From contig OY848929.1 of NCBI GenBank assembly GCA_963693285.1, positions 2,482,501-2,546,500 of the forward strand: DNA of 64,000 nucleotides, written 5' to 3'. The notes beneath the pieces were generated by a model. The model was not told the origin of the DNA and searched no databases. It saw nothing but the letters and a program-made list of their open reading frames with translations. Position numbers and translations under genes: made by a program. This DNA comes from Xestospongia muta. Taxonomy: Eukaryota; Porifera; Demospongiae; Haplosclerida; Petrosiidae. Below are positions 51,480-63,225 of the stretch, one piece after another (position 1 is the stretch's first letter; each line of letters starts with the position of its first letter).

Positions 51480-52277
51480 AGAAAAATAGCTTAGTTTCAG
51501 ATACTATCTTCTAATCAGTCATGGAGTTTTCCTTAGGCTATTGCAGTATTAATTAGTATGTGCCATACTTGTGATACCATACATTGCCAATACAAATGAA
51601 GGTACATATTTGTCAGTGCATATATAGCCATTTCTGTAACATTTTCATTATTTGGTCATTAATATCTCTTTTTTTTTCTCTCAATTCTGTTACTTTCATT
51701 GTATTTAACACCCAGATAGATACAGAATTGTAGGAACTCTGCATTGATTTTTAAATAAATCAAGAGACTTTTTCGACTTTTGGAATAACCCTTTTGATGA
51801 AAAAGAGTGGAGAAAAATAATTAACAAGTAAAATTATTTACTCTTTCTTCCTAGAGTCAGCACAAACCTCTACATCAGTATGATCATTATGTAGTTGTCC
51901 ATGGCTTGGATTTACTGTGATAACAGGAAATGATTCTATCATTAATTTAATTAAACCTTTCATCTCTCATTAGTCATTAATTATAAGAAAGAGATCCTTG
52001 TACTTGAACCAACTCTTATTATTTTGTTAGTAGATATAAAATAATTGATTACCAGTTCACTGTATGGGCTCTTACAATCATGCTTATATTTATTTCATGT
52101 AGTGTGTTAGTTTAAGGAATAAAAACAGCACTATTAAAGTAGCAGTAATAAAATGTACTAAATGTATACATAGAACATAGAAAGTACTAAATACATATAT
52201 ATATATATATAGCAGCATGTATAGTTATTAATAGTGTTCTTTTTACTAAAAGATAACTAGAACAGTTAAAGTCAGTT
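51480..52277. other. Spacer
   Basis: No gene recognised. Contains an AT tract at about 52195-52212 and the probable 3' UTR of the next minus-strand gene. Confidence 0.5.
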
Positions 52278-52293
52278 TTACAGTATTTCTTCT

Positions 52294-52439
52294 TCATGAA
52301 GTTGTTTTTTTTTCATTGACTTCAAGGTACAGTGGATTCTGTCTAGTAATATTATCTTCAGAAATGTCATTTTGTTGTGCATGAAGTCTTCTTCGTTTAA
52401 GAACAAGAAAAACTACAATTGCAGCAATTAGACAAATAA
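52294..52439 (-). other. Last exon with NPLY tail
   Basis: Encodes VICLIAAIVVFLVLKRRR, then DISEDNITRQNPLYLEVNEKK. Nine T at 52305-52313 put a UGA at 52294-52296; with eight the frame would reach HEEEIL and a stop at 52278, as in the receptor at 21324. The C-terminal end is therefore set by a homopolymer length. Confidence 0.75.
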
Positions 52440-54634
52440 CTACAAGAAACAGACAAAGTAAACTATTAACTGCTTAATATAGAAAGTATTAACAGTACCT
52501 GCAGTAACTATAACTGCTATTGGCACAGCAATATAAACAGTGTTACTTGAACTTAAGAACTACACAATATTATATTATTAACCATAATAATATTACAATA
52601 TGTAACTTACTGATTGACTCCCTATAGTCACTGTTGGTATAACTTTAGCAGCTATAAAATATGAAAAGATGGCAACATGTATGTAATCAATAGCTATACT
52701 ATCAGTTTTATCAAGTATATTAACATATATTAATATTTTCTCTTCTCACTTTCACAACTGAACCCATTGCCAAGCAAGGTGAAACCTGAAGTACATTCAC
52801 AATGAAATGATCCATCATCATTCACACATCACTGACTACAACCTCCATTATTTTGAGCACATTCATTAATGTCTTATAAAAGACATGTTAATGAAAATAT
52901 AATTTAGTAAACAACTAACCAAAGCAAGTATGATCATCATTGCCTAAGTAATAGCCAGTCTGACATGTACACTGATAACTACCAACACTGTTATGACAAC
53001 CTTGAGTACATCTTGTTAGATTAAGTGAACACTCATCAATGTCTATTGTAAATTAAATATATATTTAGAATAAATGATAATGATAAATTTACCAGAGCAG
53101 AATATACTATTGTATAGATGATATCCAGGTTGACAGGTACATTGGAAACTACCATCAGTATTTGTACATATTTGTTCACAACCTCCATTTCTAATCTCAC
53201 ATTCATTAATATCTGTTTGTCAGTAAGTCTTGATTAAATAATTTCAAGTAATTAATTGATCACCTGTACAAATTTTTCCATTAGTATCAGCGTTGAATCC
53301 AACATCACATTGACACTGATAACTTCCTAGTTTATTGATACAAGTATGATCACAACCGCCATTATTATTATCACACTCATTGATATCTACATGTTAGATA
53401 GTGTTAGGAATTGTTCAAAGAAAACTTGTTACTGACCAGTACAATTATGTCCATCTATATTTAGGACATATCCAGAGTTACAGGAACAGGAGTAAGAACC
53501 AGGAGTGTTAGAACAAGTTTGACTACAACCTCCATTATATGAAGCACACTCATTGATATCTGTAATAATAAACATGAGCAGTAGTAACTGCCATTAATGT
53601 CAGTACATTACAATTTTTAAACAATTTTTAAATACTTTTAACCACAAACATGCCAGTACAGTTATGACCATCAATATTGAGAGTATATCCTGAATCACAA
53701 GAACAGCTATAATTACCCAAGGTGTTTGTACAATAATACTCTCAATTATATATATTATATATTACTAACCAACACAAGTTTTCTGATTACTCATAAGATG
53801 GTATCCAGCAAAGCAGGAACAAAGATAAGAGCCTTCTGTATTGACACAATTCTGATTACATCCACTAATGCCAAGAGTACATTCATTCACATCTTATAAA
53901 AATTAATTATATTTGGTAGTAATAGTACATCAATAATCTTACCATCACAATGATGGTTGTCAGAGTTAATAATATAGCTGGTATTACATGAGCAGTAGTA
54001 ACTTCCATTTGTATTATGACAAGAATGCTCACATCCTCCATTATTGTCAGTACATTCATTGATTTCTTTAAGAAAGAAGTAAGTTTTTAATACTTTCAAT
54101 CATAAACATACCAGTACAGTTATGACCATCAATATTGAGAGTATATCCTGAATCACAAAAGCATGTATAATTACCCAAGGTGTTTGTACAATAGTGAGCA
54201 CAACCACCATTGTTAGTAGCACATTCATTGATATCTATAAATGATATAAAGTTATGTCATTAAACCTATGTTACCTTACCAGAACAATGTAGTTTGTTAT
54301 AAATTTGATATCCAGAAAAGCAAGAACAGATGACTATATTGTTTGTTTGTGTACATACTTGTTCACAACCGCCATTGTCATTTGAACATGTTGGATTTAC
54401 TAGTGCAATAATCAAATATATTAATATTCTCATTATTATTGTTATACTTACGAGTGCAATTATGTTGATCACCCTGTAGAGAATAACCAGTACTACATGT
54501 ACAAAAATAACTAGATAATGTATTGTGACAGAAGTGTTCGCAACCACCATTGTTGATGTCACAAATGTTATGAGTATTAACTTGAACATCTACAATATAT
54601 TTATAAGGTCACAACAATTAATCTATTCACTTAC

Positions 54635-55951
54635 CTGATCCATTGAGAAGCATTCCTGCTGAATATCCATAGCCACCATGAAGAGTAAATCCATACACAC
54701 TGACATATATCTTCCCATTAGGATGACTATGACTGATTGTGTAGTTCCCATCAACTGTAGTGTTATAACCATATCCAGTGACTGTCCCATACACATCATA
54801 TATTGGAGTGAAATCCAGTGTTGTTAGTGTACCATTAATTACTACAGTCCCATTGTAGTATGTATCAGCTGGTATTGCTATACTGTAATGATTTGTTGGC
54901 ATTTCAGGTAATGTAGTAAAAGTGACATTGTGAGGATATTGTCTAATAGGAGGAACTGTCATTAACAATGGATCACCATAGCCATACACAGGATAATCAC
55001 GACTAAATGCCAGTGCAGCAATGTAGCATTTACTACTGCAGAGAACATGGCAAAAGTGGCCAAAATCAGTATCAAAAGTAATGATATCTCCAGCAAAGCT
55101 CAATGTAACATTAGTATTGTTTTGTGGACATGAAATACTCACTTTAGTGTTATTTTCTGATACTATGAGTTTAAATCGTTGTCCATTACGACTATACAAT
55201 GGTGTTAATAAGAAATGTGTTCCCCAATTAATAGTAGGTGGTATTTGTGTGCTAATAGGATCACAATCACTATAAGGTACTGGAACTTTGGCACAATCAT
55301 GTCCTCCAACTACTGTTAATGGATGATTTGAGACTATTTTAGTTCCACTGAGATCAACTAATGTTGCTGCTATCAGTAGAGTCTGCAGTGAATGAAGGGT
55401 AATAGTATGACTGGACCCTGCTGTAATAGTAACTAATATGCTATTTGTTTGAGCATTTGAAGGTAGTTGTACATTTTGAGTAGGTGTAATAGTCACAGTT
55501 GTATTGTCTCTACAACCAACAAGAAGGATTTGACTATATTTCCCACTGAGTGTACTATTTGCAGATATTCCATAATAGATATATTCCTGTGTAGGTTGTT
55601 CATAGCATGGTAGAGCTAGATAGGTTGAACGAGGTGTAAATGTATGGCCTATCAATACAATGGAGATAGGTTGACCAGAGACTGATTTAACATGTAGTCC
55701 ATAATTACGATAAGAATGTGTTACTTCTCTCACTTGTAGACTGGATGGTATTGTTACCAAGTCAGGAGAATGGACACTTGTTATTCCAGTATAACTATAA
55801 GTTCCAGTCAATGACGAAATATTATACTGAACTAGACTTGGACTCATAGTATAGATCAGCATTTCTATTGTGTTAGTTGAAGAGAATTGTCTTAAGAATG
55901 CTACATTGAATTCTGTAGCATAACTGGATGCACTCATGTTTGAAACTTTGC
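54635..55951 (-). other. IgGFc-binding domain exon 2 (intact)
   Basis: A 1317-nt exon, open throughout, with phase 1 at both ends (acceptor AG at 55953-55952, donor GT at 54634). Motifs: SSYATEFNVAFLRQF, YRNYGLHVKSVSGQP, VGGHDCAKVPVPY, INWGTHFLLTP, ISCPQNNTNVTLSFAG, VSVYGFTLHGGYGYSAGM. This is the full N-terminal domain type of the mucus protein FCGBP family, about 440 residues with many N-glycosylation sites. Confidence 0.88.
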
Positions 55952-56649
55952 CTGTAAAAGTAAGAACATATCTGTAAGTATTATGGTATATAAGAGACAT
56001 TAAAGAATACTGACTTGAGAATAATAAAATGCTAACAAAAAGTCTTGAAAAAAAATTTATGCAAGGCTGTCAGCCAAGAAATCTATACCTCATTGTGTAT
56101 CAATATCATATTTGGATCCAAAGCTAGTATAAACATTTTCTTATACTATGGTGTAATTACATATTTGTTTATTTGCTTGTTTTCTGATTTTAAAAACAAA
56201 TGACCATTAATGCTAGGTTTTGTTATTGTTACTAAGAGCTAATATAAGCTCTGATAAATTATTAAATAGTTATATTGTCAAAACCTGTAACACAACTGAA
56301 AGGCAGAAATCCCACACTTTTTAAATAAATGCTTTTTAAAACAATTTATGCAATAAGTATTAATACAAGCATAGGATATTTAATAATCATATGCTAATCT
56401 AGTAAATGCCAACATTAGCATGATTATAATATAATATATATTATCATATTTACTTCAGAAATGTTCAAAGTGTCTACAGATAGCTAGTAGATACTGTACT
56501 TTAATGCAAAATAAACACATTTTGATTCAAAGGTTTAGAGTTTGAGGCCTAGGGATAAACTTAAGTTTAAAGTACGATGTTCTTCCATCACAGCTAAGTG
56601 TATATATTATATTTATGTTAATTATTATCACTAAACTTTTCTATCTTAC
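55952..56649 (-). other. Intron between the two IgGFc-binding exons
   Basis: About 700 bp, AT-rich. No signal-peptide exon or EGF exon recognised on the minus strand, which supports the two-domain reading. Confidence 0.5.
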
Positions 56650-57972
56650 CAGTAAGTTGCATTAGGTTCATTCCAGCACTGTAAGAATAACCAGTAACAC
56701 CACCAAATCCATATACCAATATACTTAGTTTGGATTGAGATGTAATAGTATGTGAATTTAAGTCAGTAATTTGTACCTGTGTACCATAGCCAATAATGTT
56801 GTTATCATTATAGATAGTGTTCCATGTTAAAGATAGCACTGATCCATCCATTAATACTGTGTCTTGACTAGTAGCAGCAATATTGATGTAGTGTGATGTG
56901 ACTGGGTAAGAACCTGATATAGGAGGAGAGATAAATGTTATTCTCTCAGAATATTGGTCAATTGAAGGAATCATTGAAATTACTGGATCACCAATGTTGT
57001 CTGCATTGTGACCTGCTCCTAACTGATTTACTAAAATAGGCTTGTCAGAAACAATAGAACAATAGGCATTTGTAGTTGAATATTTTGTGATTGTACTTCC
57101 AGATATTGATAGGTATACAGTGGATACAATTCCATTGCCACATGTAAAATTTAATGTAGTCTGATTGTCTGCAGCTAATATCTTATAATACTGCCCTGAT
57201 CAGTTACCATAAGGAGTAAGAAGGAACTGTCTTCCCCATGTTACTGTAGGTGGTATTTGTTCAGTAAGATGCTCACAATATGCCACACTATCAGGAACAT
57301 TACCACACTCATGACCACTGACAACACTCAGTGGTTTGTTTGATACTATACTAGTTCCACTTATATCAACAGCTAGTGCTCCAAACAGAAATGTCTGCAT
57401 TCTATGAAGTGTAATAGAGAAAGAAGTTCCAGCTGTAATTGTCACATTAGGACTGCTTGGATTCTGGATATTTTCAGGCACTGTAATAGTCTGGGTTGGG
57501 ATAATAGTAACAATTGTATTGTTTTTGACACCAATAAGAAGTACTTCACTTAATGTATAATCAGGTATAGCTCCTGTAGACACAGCATAATACTGGTACT
57601 GATTTAAATCTGCAATGTCTTGTGATGGGTAAGCAATATATTCACCTATACTTGCAGACTGGTAGTTGATTACCAGTACTGAAATAAGTCCTTCATTATT
57701 TGTGTATACATGAATTCCTTTATTACGATTTGAATAGCTGCTTCTCAGTGTAACTTGATTTACAGGAATACTCACGTTTACTGAAGCTGTGTTATTGACA
57801 GTTCCTGTTATTATAACGTTAGTGTAGTTTTCAACTGTAAAGGACACAGGTGATGAAGAAGTAGTCATGATATACAACCACACATGTTCAGTTTGTTCCC
57901 GATAATTTCGCATAATCCCAATGTAGAAGTCAGTTCCATAACTGGATTGAGCAAGAGCACATGTCAAAATAC
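56650..57972 (-). other. IgGFc-binding domain exon 1 with UGA
   Basis: A 1323-nt exon, acceptor AG at 57974-57973, donor GT at 56649. Encodes SSYGTDFYIGIMRN, SNRNKGIHVYTNNEG, TIVTIIPTQ, VVSGHECGNVPD, WGRQFLLTPYGN, then UGA (57200-57202), then SGQYYKILAADNQ and on to VYGFGGVTGYSYSAGM. The 75 codons after the UGA are open and continue the domain. The residue lost aligns with an Arg in the paralogues, so CGA to UGA is the likely change. Sequence identity to exon 2 is low, so the two domains are old duplicates. Confidence 0.82.
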
Positions 57973-58028
57973 CTATATATAATATATAAGAGTAAATTAA
58001 AACCTTATTAATAATTATATTTACTTAC

Positions 58029-58053
58029 TTAAGAAAATCAGTGCCTTCATCAT
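58029..58053 (-). other. Signal-peptide exon
   Basis: 25 nt: ATG ATG AAG GCA CTG ATT TTC TTA A, then GTAAGT. Joined to exon 57972 it gives a typical signal peptide (KALIFLSILTCALAQ) just before SSYGTDF. Confidence 0.75.
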
Positions 58054-58586
58054 AGTTTCTTATAAACGCTTGAATCAAAGGACTGTGCCCTCCCTTAAAC
58101 TAAAAGTGGTTGAATTTAAATCGATTTTTACAAATAACCTTTGAATATCACTTAGAACTATAAATTTAATTGCTCTTTGTGTGGCATTTTATAGGCGGGC
58201 GGGGATGAGGAAACCTATCGGTCATTAGCACTTCGTGTAAACAGATGAATATGTTTCTTTTCACTCCCACTTTATTATTTAGTCCAATTTCGTCTACTAC
58301 TGTAAATGTAAGGTAGGTTAGGCTTAAATTTTCCACTGTGGCATGGAATTCCATGTAGAAATACCTTAATAAATATTAGATATTATATTATAGTCTGGTA
58401 CATATAGTCCTTTACTCTATTATCTATGGGATCTACCCTACATTCTAAATATTAAATCTTGGAATGAAGATGCATTATCTTTGTATTGAAGAATTAAGTC
58501 GATTAACAGAATAGACTGACCAAACTGTTCGATTTAACAGTAGATTTTTATTGAATTTTATTTTACATAATAATTGAGTAATAATT
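58054..58586. other. Upstream region of the double-IgGFc gene
   Basis: No gene recognised. It should contain the promoter of the minus-strand gene; no convincing TATA box was seen. Confidence 0.45.
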
Positions 58587-58666
58587 GGTGTGTGCAACAT
58601 GCAACTCACTACTTACTATAAATTATAGTAAGTAGTGAGTTGCATGTTGCATGTTGCACACACACC
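58587..58666. repeat. Near-perfect hairpin
   Basis: Left arm GGTGTGTGCAACATGCAACT continuing to ACTTACTATA, a 3-base loop (AAT), and right arm TATAGTAAGTAGTGAGTTGC onward. The right arm has an extra 9 bp (a second ATGTTGC-type unit). Arms are about 34 bp. It lies exactly where the transposase sequence breaks off. Confidence 0.9.
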
Positions 58667-58682
58667 ATGTTGCACAATGTTC

Positions 58683-60031
58683 TTAATGATGGTTGTAGAG
58701 TTCTCCACTTTGGATGGATACCTCTGTTCTCAAATTCTCAAAAAGAGCAAGGCGTTTAGGGGAGAACTTGATCAATTTGATCAAGTCATATACCATTTCC
58801 ATCACACCTTGTACTAAAACACACTGCTTTGATGCTTCCTGTACACATAGATTTAAACTGTGAGCCAAGCAATGGACATATAAAGCTTGATTAGCTACTC
58901 GTTTAACAAGTGCTTGTACTCCATTGCATACTCCGCTCATGTTAGATGCTCCATCGTAAGCTTGTCCTCTACATAAATTGATTGGCAATGAGCATCAAAT
59001 CAAAAAATCATTAAGAACACTGAACAGAGTTTCAGCCCTCGTGTTTTCCAATTGCACCAAACAGAGTGTATCTTCATGAATTGTATAATCCATATCAACC
59101 CATCGAATTGAGATACTCATTTGTTTGTTGTGTGAAACATCTGTGGCTTCATCTGCAATTATACCAAACCAAAAGGCAGCTCTTATCTGTTCAAGCAGTT
59201 TTCGAAGAACCTGTTGACCCATCAAGGCAATTAATTCATTTATGATTGCTGGAGAAATGTACTCACTCTTTTTTAACCATTCTCGTAACTTTGGATCATC
59301 CTCAGCTCGAAGAAGCATTAATTGATGAAGATTACCCTTTGTACCGGTATTATGGCCACGCAAAGCTAACCCTTGCTTAGCTAAATATTTTATACTGCTA
59401 AGAAGTTTTATTAACATTTGCATGTGAAAAAACTGAGTGGAAGCCTGTTGCTCATTCAGTTGTGTGGAAACGGGAATTGATGTTTTAACAGATGCAAGCT
59501 TGGCCAAAGCTTCCTTGTGTGTGCTGCTTTTCTCATGGTCCTCCAATCATTTGAAAGCCTTGCTCCAATGGCTAAATCCATTGGTAATGAATGTAGATTT
59601 GTGTGAAGATTTACTGAAAATAAGCAATTTTAGCTCATTTGCATGCCGACATATTGAGCAGAAGATCTTGTATCTAGTTGTACATACACTTATCCAAGGG
59701 TACCTACTGTACCATACTGGCTGTATCCTTCTTGAATATGTGCCACCCTTTTGATTACTCCTGGTTTTGGTAGACTTAGAGAGGTCAAAAGGATGATAAG
59801 GATCACCCACATTCAACAAGGACATTCACATTCTGTGTAGTCAGTGGAGTTGTCCAATGCCAAGTCATCTTGTTGAGTGGAAACATTCAGTTCACCTTCA
59901 GGATGCTCTTCCTGCAAATGTGCAGTTTTTCCAAGTGATTTTGGAACTTCATGATCCAAATCACTAGCTGTTTCATTTGGACTACTGGTTGTAAAGAAAG
60001 ATGTCAGCTTTTTATGTGCCATCACTGCCAT
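58683..60031 (-). pseudogene. hAT-like transposase, truncated
   Basis: Minus-strand blocks 60031-59813, 59825-59547, 59546-58995 and 58988-58683. Features: N-terminus MAVMAHKKLTSFF; a TTF-type zinc-finger region (CSICRHANE, then FITNGFSHWSKAFK and HEKSSTHKEAL); the first catalytic region FGIIADEATDVSHNKQMSI; and CRGQAYDGASNMSG with YVHCLAHSLNL. Lesions: a frameshift between 59813 and 59825, UGA at 59547-59549, UGA at 58995-58997, and loss of everything after SGELYNHH, including the C-terminal dimerisation region. This is the ZMYM1-like/DUF4371 branch of hAT transposases as I know it. Inactive. Confidence 0.82.
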
Positions 60032-60255
60032 GTGCTATTAAGCCTATTATTCTAGTTGTCAAATCACAATTACATGTTTCCACCTATGCTTTGATGCTAG
60101 TGCAACAGTCACACTTCAGTAAATTACATTAATTTTTTATTGCCACTTTATTATTAATCAGTCAAGAGCATAAAAAAATTTAAAGTACATAAAGTGACAA
60201 AACAAAAGGTGCTACAGCACCCCTTGCTCCCCCCCCCTTCTTACCCCTATGCTAT
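60032..60255 (-). mobile_element. Probable 5' end of the hAT-like element
   Basis: Read on the minus strand, the region begins near 60255 with CATAGGGGTAAGAAGG, a G run (60229-60237) and AGCAAGGGGTGCTGTAGCAC, a composition commonly found at the ends of such elements. The matching other end is missing, so the exact boundary cannot be fixed. Confidence 0.5.
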
Positions 60256-61109
60256 AATTACACATTGTAGCAATGTTGATGATGCTATAAAATACACTAT
60301 TGATACACTGGCCTAGATAACCTATACTTTTTCTGGGGCTAGGACAAAAACAATCTTTTTAAAATGACTGTTCTACATCTAAGTGAATGACCAAAGTTAA
60401 CTTTAGTAATTGCTGGTATGAATTGGAATTTATTATAGTATTTCCTATTAAAGAATGAACTTCATGGCTGTATTGAAAACATAATTTCACTATTGCCTGT
60501 TTGCTTAGTACATGTGTATAAACTGATAAATTAAAAGAATAAAATGGAATCATGTATAGGTGAACAAAGTTTAATTATTATGAGTGATATTCTCTTACAT
60601 TGAGAGACTATAGAAAATAATGGCTTAAAAATAGTTAAACAACAAAATGTGTAATGATATTAATTACTGTTACACATGTATGTTATTTTACAGTTTTTTG
60701 CATAATATATAAAAAACCGCTTAAGTGATGTCCATTTATTATGTACACATTCTAAACACAAACTATAACAAATTAAAGTATGGACTTCTAAAAGACATTT
60801 CTAACAATTGGTCCAGTTCAATGCAGGCTTAAATATGTAATTAAGATAGCCTTGAGGGAGGGACTGACTAAGTGACACATGTAACACAATATGTCTGACT
60901 ACATACTAATTATTCATAAAACTATCCATGCATTGTTGTCTAAGAGTGTGGTACAAAGTATCATAAACACAACAAATCCTACCAGACAAATAGAATATGT
61001 CCTTTTATAATTACTTCAATTTTAGATGAGTTATCATTCATTCAAAGTAAACATCTTGAACATTATATAATCAGTGCTAATGATAAAAATACCAAAACAA
61101 ACAGAGTAA
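60256..61109. other. Spacer
   Basis: AT-rich, no gene recognised; could be the 3' flank of a minus-strand gene ending at 61110. Confidence 0.5.
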
Positions 61110-61237
61110 TTATAATGTTATTACATATTTAATATAGTAACTGATATTATCATTGTCATTATTAGGAGTACTAGTATTGTCTAGTTCAGATTTACAATCT
61201 AAACATACTCTAACAGTTTCTTGAAATGCTGCTGGAG
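61110..61237 (-). CDS. Possible terminal exon of an unknown gene
   Basis: After a pyrimidine-rich acceptor (TCTCTCCCTCTAG) at 61238, one frame reads APAAFQETVRVCLDCKSEL, then a Asn/Asp-rich tail and UAA at 61110-61112. The VRVCLDC element resembles the end of FYVE zinc fingers, but the rest of such a finger is not visible. Another frame of the same exon (LQQHFKKLLEYV and stop) fits the phase-0 donor at 62122. Weak. Confidence 0.25.
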
Positions 61238-61729
61238 CTAGAGGGAGAGAGAATATGGAACAATAGCTGAGTTGATACTATAAAATCACTGTTGATTGAA
61301 GGTAGCTAGCTAGTCATTCACAAATTTACCAATTGAGCCACATTCAATCAAATATAATTAATTATTAATATACATTCAAATATCAATAGTATTGTAGTTG
61401 TTACAATTGATAAAACATGCAATTAATAATGTCTCTAGACTTCTTAATAAGGTATTAAGATTAATAATATAGTATATGGTACTTATAATGTATATACATG
61501 TCCACATTTATTACATGGATGCTATAAGAATCACAACAACTATTATATGTAGTTATTTCAGATGAATAATATCAAAAATACCATTACAATAGAACACTCT
61601 ACATACTACATATTAAACAAGACGAGTCTTATAGTTTATAGTACAGGTCACCTAATGTATTTGTCTGTCCTAAACTGTTCAGCAATCAGTACTATTTTCA
61701 CTATATCATTATCACTATATAATACATAT

Positions 61730-61960
61730 GATGTTTACAAAATACAATTAAATTTTAATATGATTAAATATATTAAGTCTCTTTTAATATTAATAATTGT
61801 AATGCCTTTCTTTTAGTAGACTAGCAAAAGACACTTTACATATGTATCAGTTACGTACATAGTATAGAACATAATGATGAGCAATTATGTATAGTATCTT
61901 CTCATTTGGTGTATTCCATGACCAAATTAAAGTATAAGACTCTACAATATTGAAAATTCT
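61730..61960. repeat. Duplicated noncoding segment, copy 1
   Basis: Matches about 63360-63625 (TTTACAAAATA.AATTAAATTT, then ACATAATGATGA.CA.TATGTATAG). Confidence 0.75.
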
Positions 61961-62121
61961 CATTCACTATAAATAAAACAATACTATTATATTACATGTG
62001 ATCATATTAAATAATACCTTAACTAAACCTACTATTAATTGGGTTTACTAAACTTTTAGTGATTTTAAACATTCTGATGTATCATGTGTTAATAGTAGAC
62101 TTAAGATATGCACAAACTAAC

Positions 62122-62271
62122 CATTGACCTATCTCCAGAGCTAGTCAGTTCATCATAACCAGACTTTGTTGGCGATAATCTGTCATTAGTTGAATCAGTT
62201 AGGTGAGGTCTGAAGGGAATAGATATAGCTGTAGCTATTGCTGTTGTACTGGGTAAATGATGTTGAGAGAT
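62122..62271 (-). CDS. Possible internal exon of an unknown gene
   Basis: Acceptor with a strong CT tract (CTCTCTCAG) at 62272. The frame reads ISQHHLPSTTAIATAI, then RLSPTKSGYDELTSSGDR. Two donors are possible: GTTAGT after 62122 or GTCAAT after 62129. Composition is Ser/Thr-rich and looks coding, unlike its surroundings. No family recognised. Confidence 0.35.
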
Positions 62272-62281
62272 CTGAGAGAGA

Positions 62282-62342
62282 TAGAGAGAAAGAGAAAGAG
62301 AAAGAGAGAGTGTGTGCATGTGTGTGTGTGTGTGTGTGTGTG
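62282..62342. repeat. GA and GT dinucleotide tracts
   Basis: A GA-rich tract passes into about 12 GT units. Confidence 0.9.
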
Positions 62343-62399
62343 TACATCTTATTATAATTTAAACTTCATGATAAGTTAAACAAGCATGTCTTAGGAATT

Positions 62400-62540
62400 A
62401 CTGCCAACCATTTCAAATCTTATAGTAGATGCAATCAATGAGACATTGAAAGTACTGTCCACATTAAATTTAGACTGTTTCAATTATTACATACTTGTCT
62501 AGTTAGTTTCATTCATAGCAAATAGTTCTTCACTCTCATA
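62400..62540. repeat. Duplicated noncoding segment, copy 1
   Basis: Matches about 63700-63840 (AGATGCAATCAATGAGACAT, ACTGTCCACATTAAATTTAG). Order and spacing relative to 61730 and 63360 show that one larger block was duplicated. Confidence 0.8.
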
Positions 62541-62547
62541 AAAGTCA

Positions 62548-63225
62548 GTTTTACAGTATTTCTTCTTCATGAAGTTGTTTTTTTTTTCAGTGACTTTAAA
62601 GTACAATGGATTCATGTCTATATAGCAATATTATCTTTACAAATGTCATTTTGTTGTGGATGAAGTCTTCTTCGTTTGAGAACAAGAAAAACTACAATTG
62701 TAGCAATTAGACAAATAACTACAAGAAACAGACAAAATAAACTATTAACTTCTTAATATAGAAAGTATTAACAATATCTGCAGTAACTATAACTGATATT
62801 GCCACTACAATATAAGCATTGTTACTTGAACTTAAAGACTACATAATATTATAATACATAACAATAATTACAATACGTAATTTTTAGTAAATCTTGATTA
62901 AGGAGTTTCAAAGGCATTATTAATTTATCACCTATACAACGTTTTCCATTAGTATCAGTGTTGAATCACACTGACATTGATAGCTTTCTGGTTGATTGAT
63001 ACAAGTATGATCACAACCACCATTATCATTATCACACTCATTTATATCTACATGTTAGAGGTTAGAGTGTGTTAAAAATTGTTCAAAGAAAACTTGTTAC
63101 TGACCAGTACAATTATGTCCATCTATATTTAGGACATATCCAGAGTTACAGGAACAGGAGTAAGAACCAGGAGTTTTAGAACAAGTGTGACTAAAACCTC
63201 CATTATATGAAGCACACTCATTGCT
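62548..63225 (-). pseudogene. Remnant of EGF receptor 3' end
   Basis: Contains the last exon (about 62575-62720, most like 52294-52439), the membrane exon (near 62780-62840), then a jump straight to two EGF exons (about 62930-63050 and 63103-63225). Stalk and membrane-proximal EGFs are missing, the tail frame is disturbed, and the first EGF has lost bases (TGTTGAATCACACTGAC). It ends abruptly at 63225. Confidence 0.75.

Larger units (their letters stand above)
52294..58053 (-). pseudogene. Receptor with two IgGFc-binding exons and EGFs; two UGA codons
   Basis: Minus strand: signal exon 58029-58053 (MMKALIFL, donor GTAAGT), IgGFc-binding exon 1 (56650-57972), IgGFc-binding exon 2 (54635-55951), EGF exons near 54470-54590, 54282-54400, 54113-54235, 53944-54065, 53770-53895, a truncated one at 53653-53735, 53433-53565, 53262-53385, 53095-53215, 52920-53043 and 52755-52875, stalk (about 52615-52650), membrane (about 52499-52562) and last exon (52294-52439, tail RQNPLYLEV). 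Exon 1 has a donor but no following EGF, and exon 2 has an acceptor but no signal exon of its own. All three joins are phase 1, so one gene with two domains is the simplest reading. UGA at 57200-57202 (domain 1) and UGA at 52829-52831 (last EGF, where paralogues have AGA) break the frame. Confidence 0.65.

Noticed and set aside
57200..57202. The UGA codons as selenocysteine sites
   Set aside because: The residues at these places in paralogues are Trp, Arg or Gly, not Cys, and no conserved hairpin was noticed in the 3' flank. Decay is the simpler explanation.
57180..57215. A tiny intron removing the UGA at 57200 (GTAACTGATCAG)
   Set aside because: It would be 12 nt, far below any functional intron, and the reading continues in frame with the UGA as a single substituted codon.
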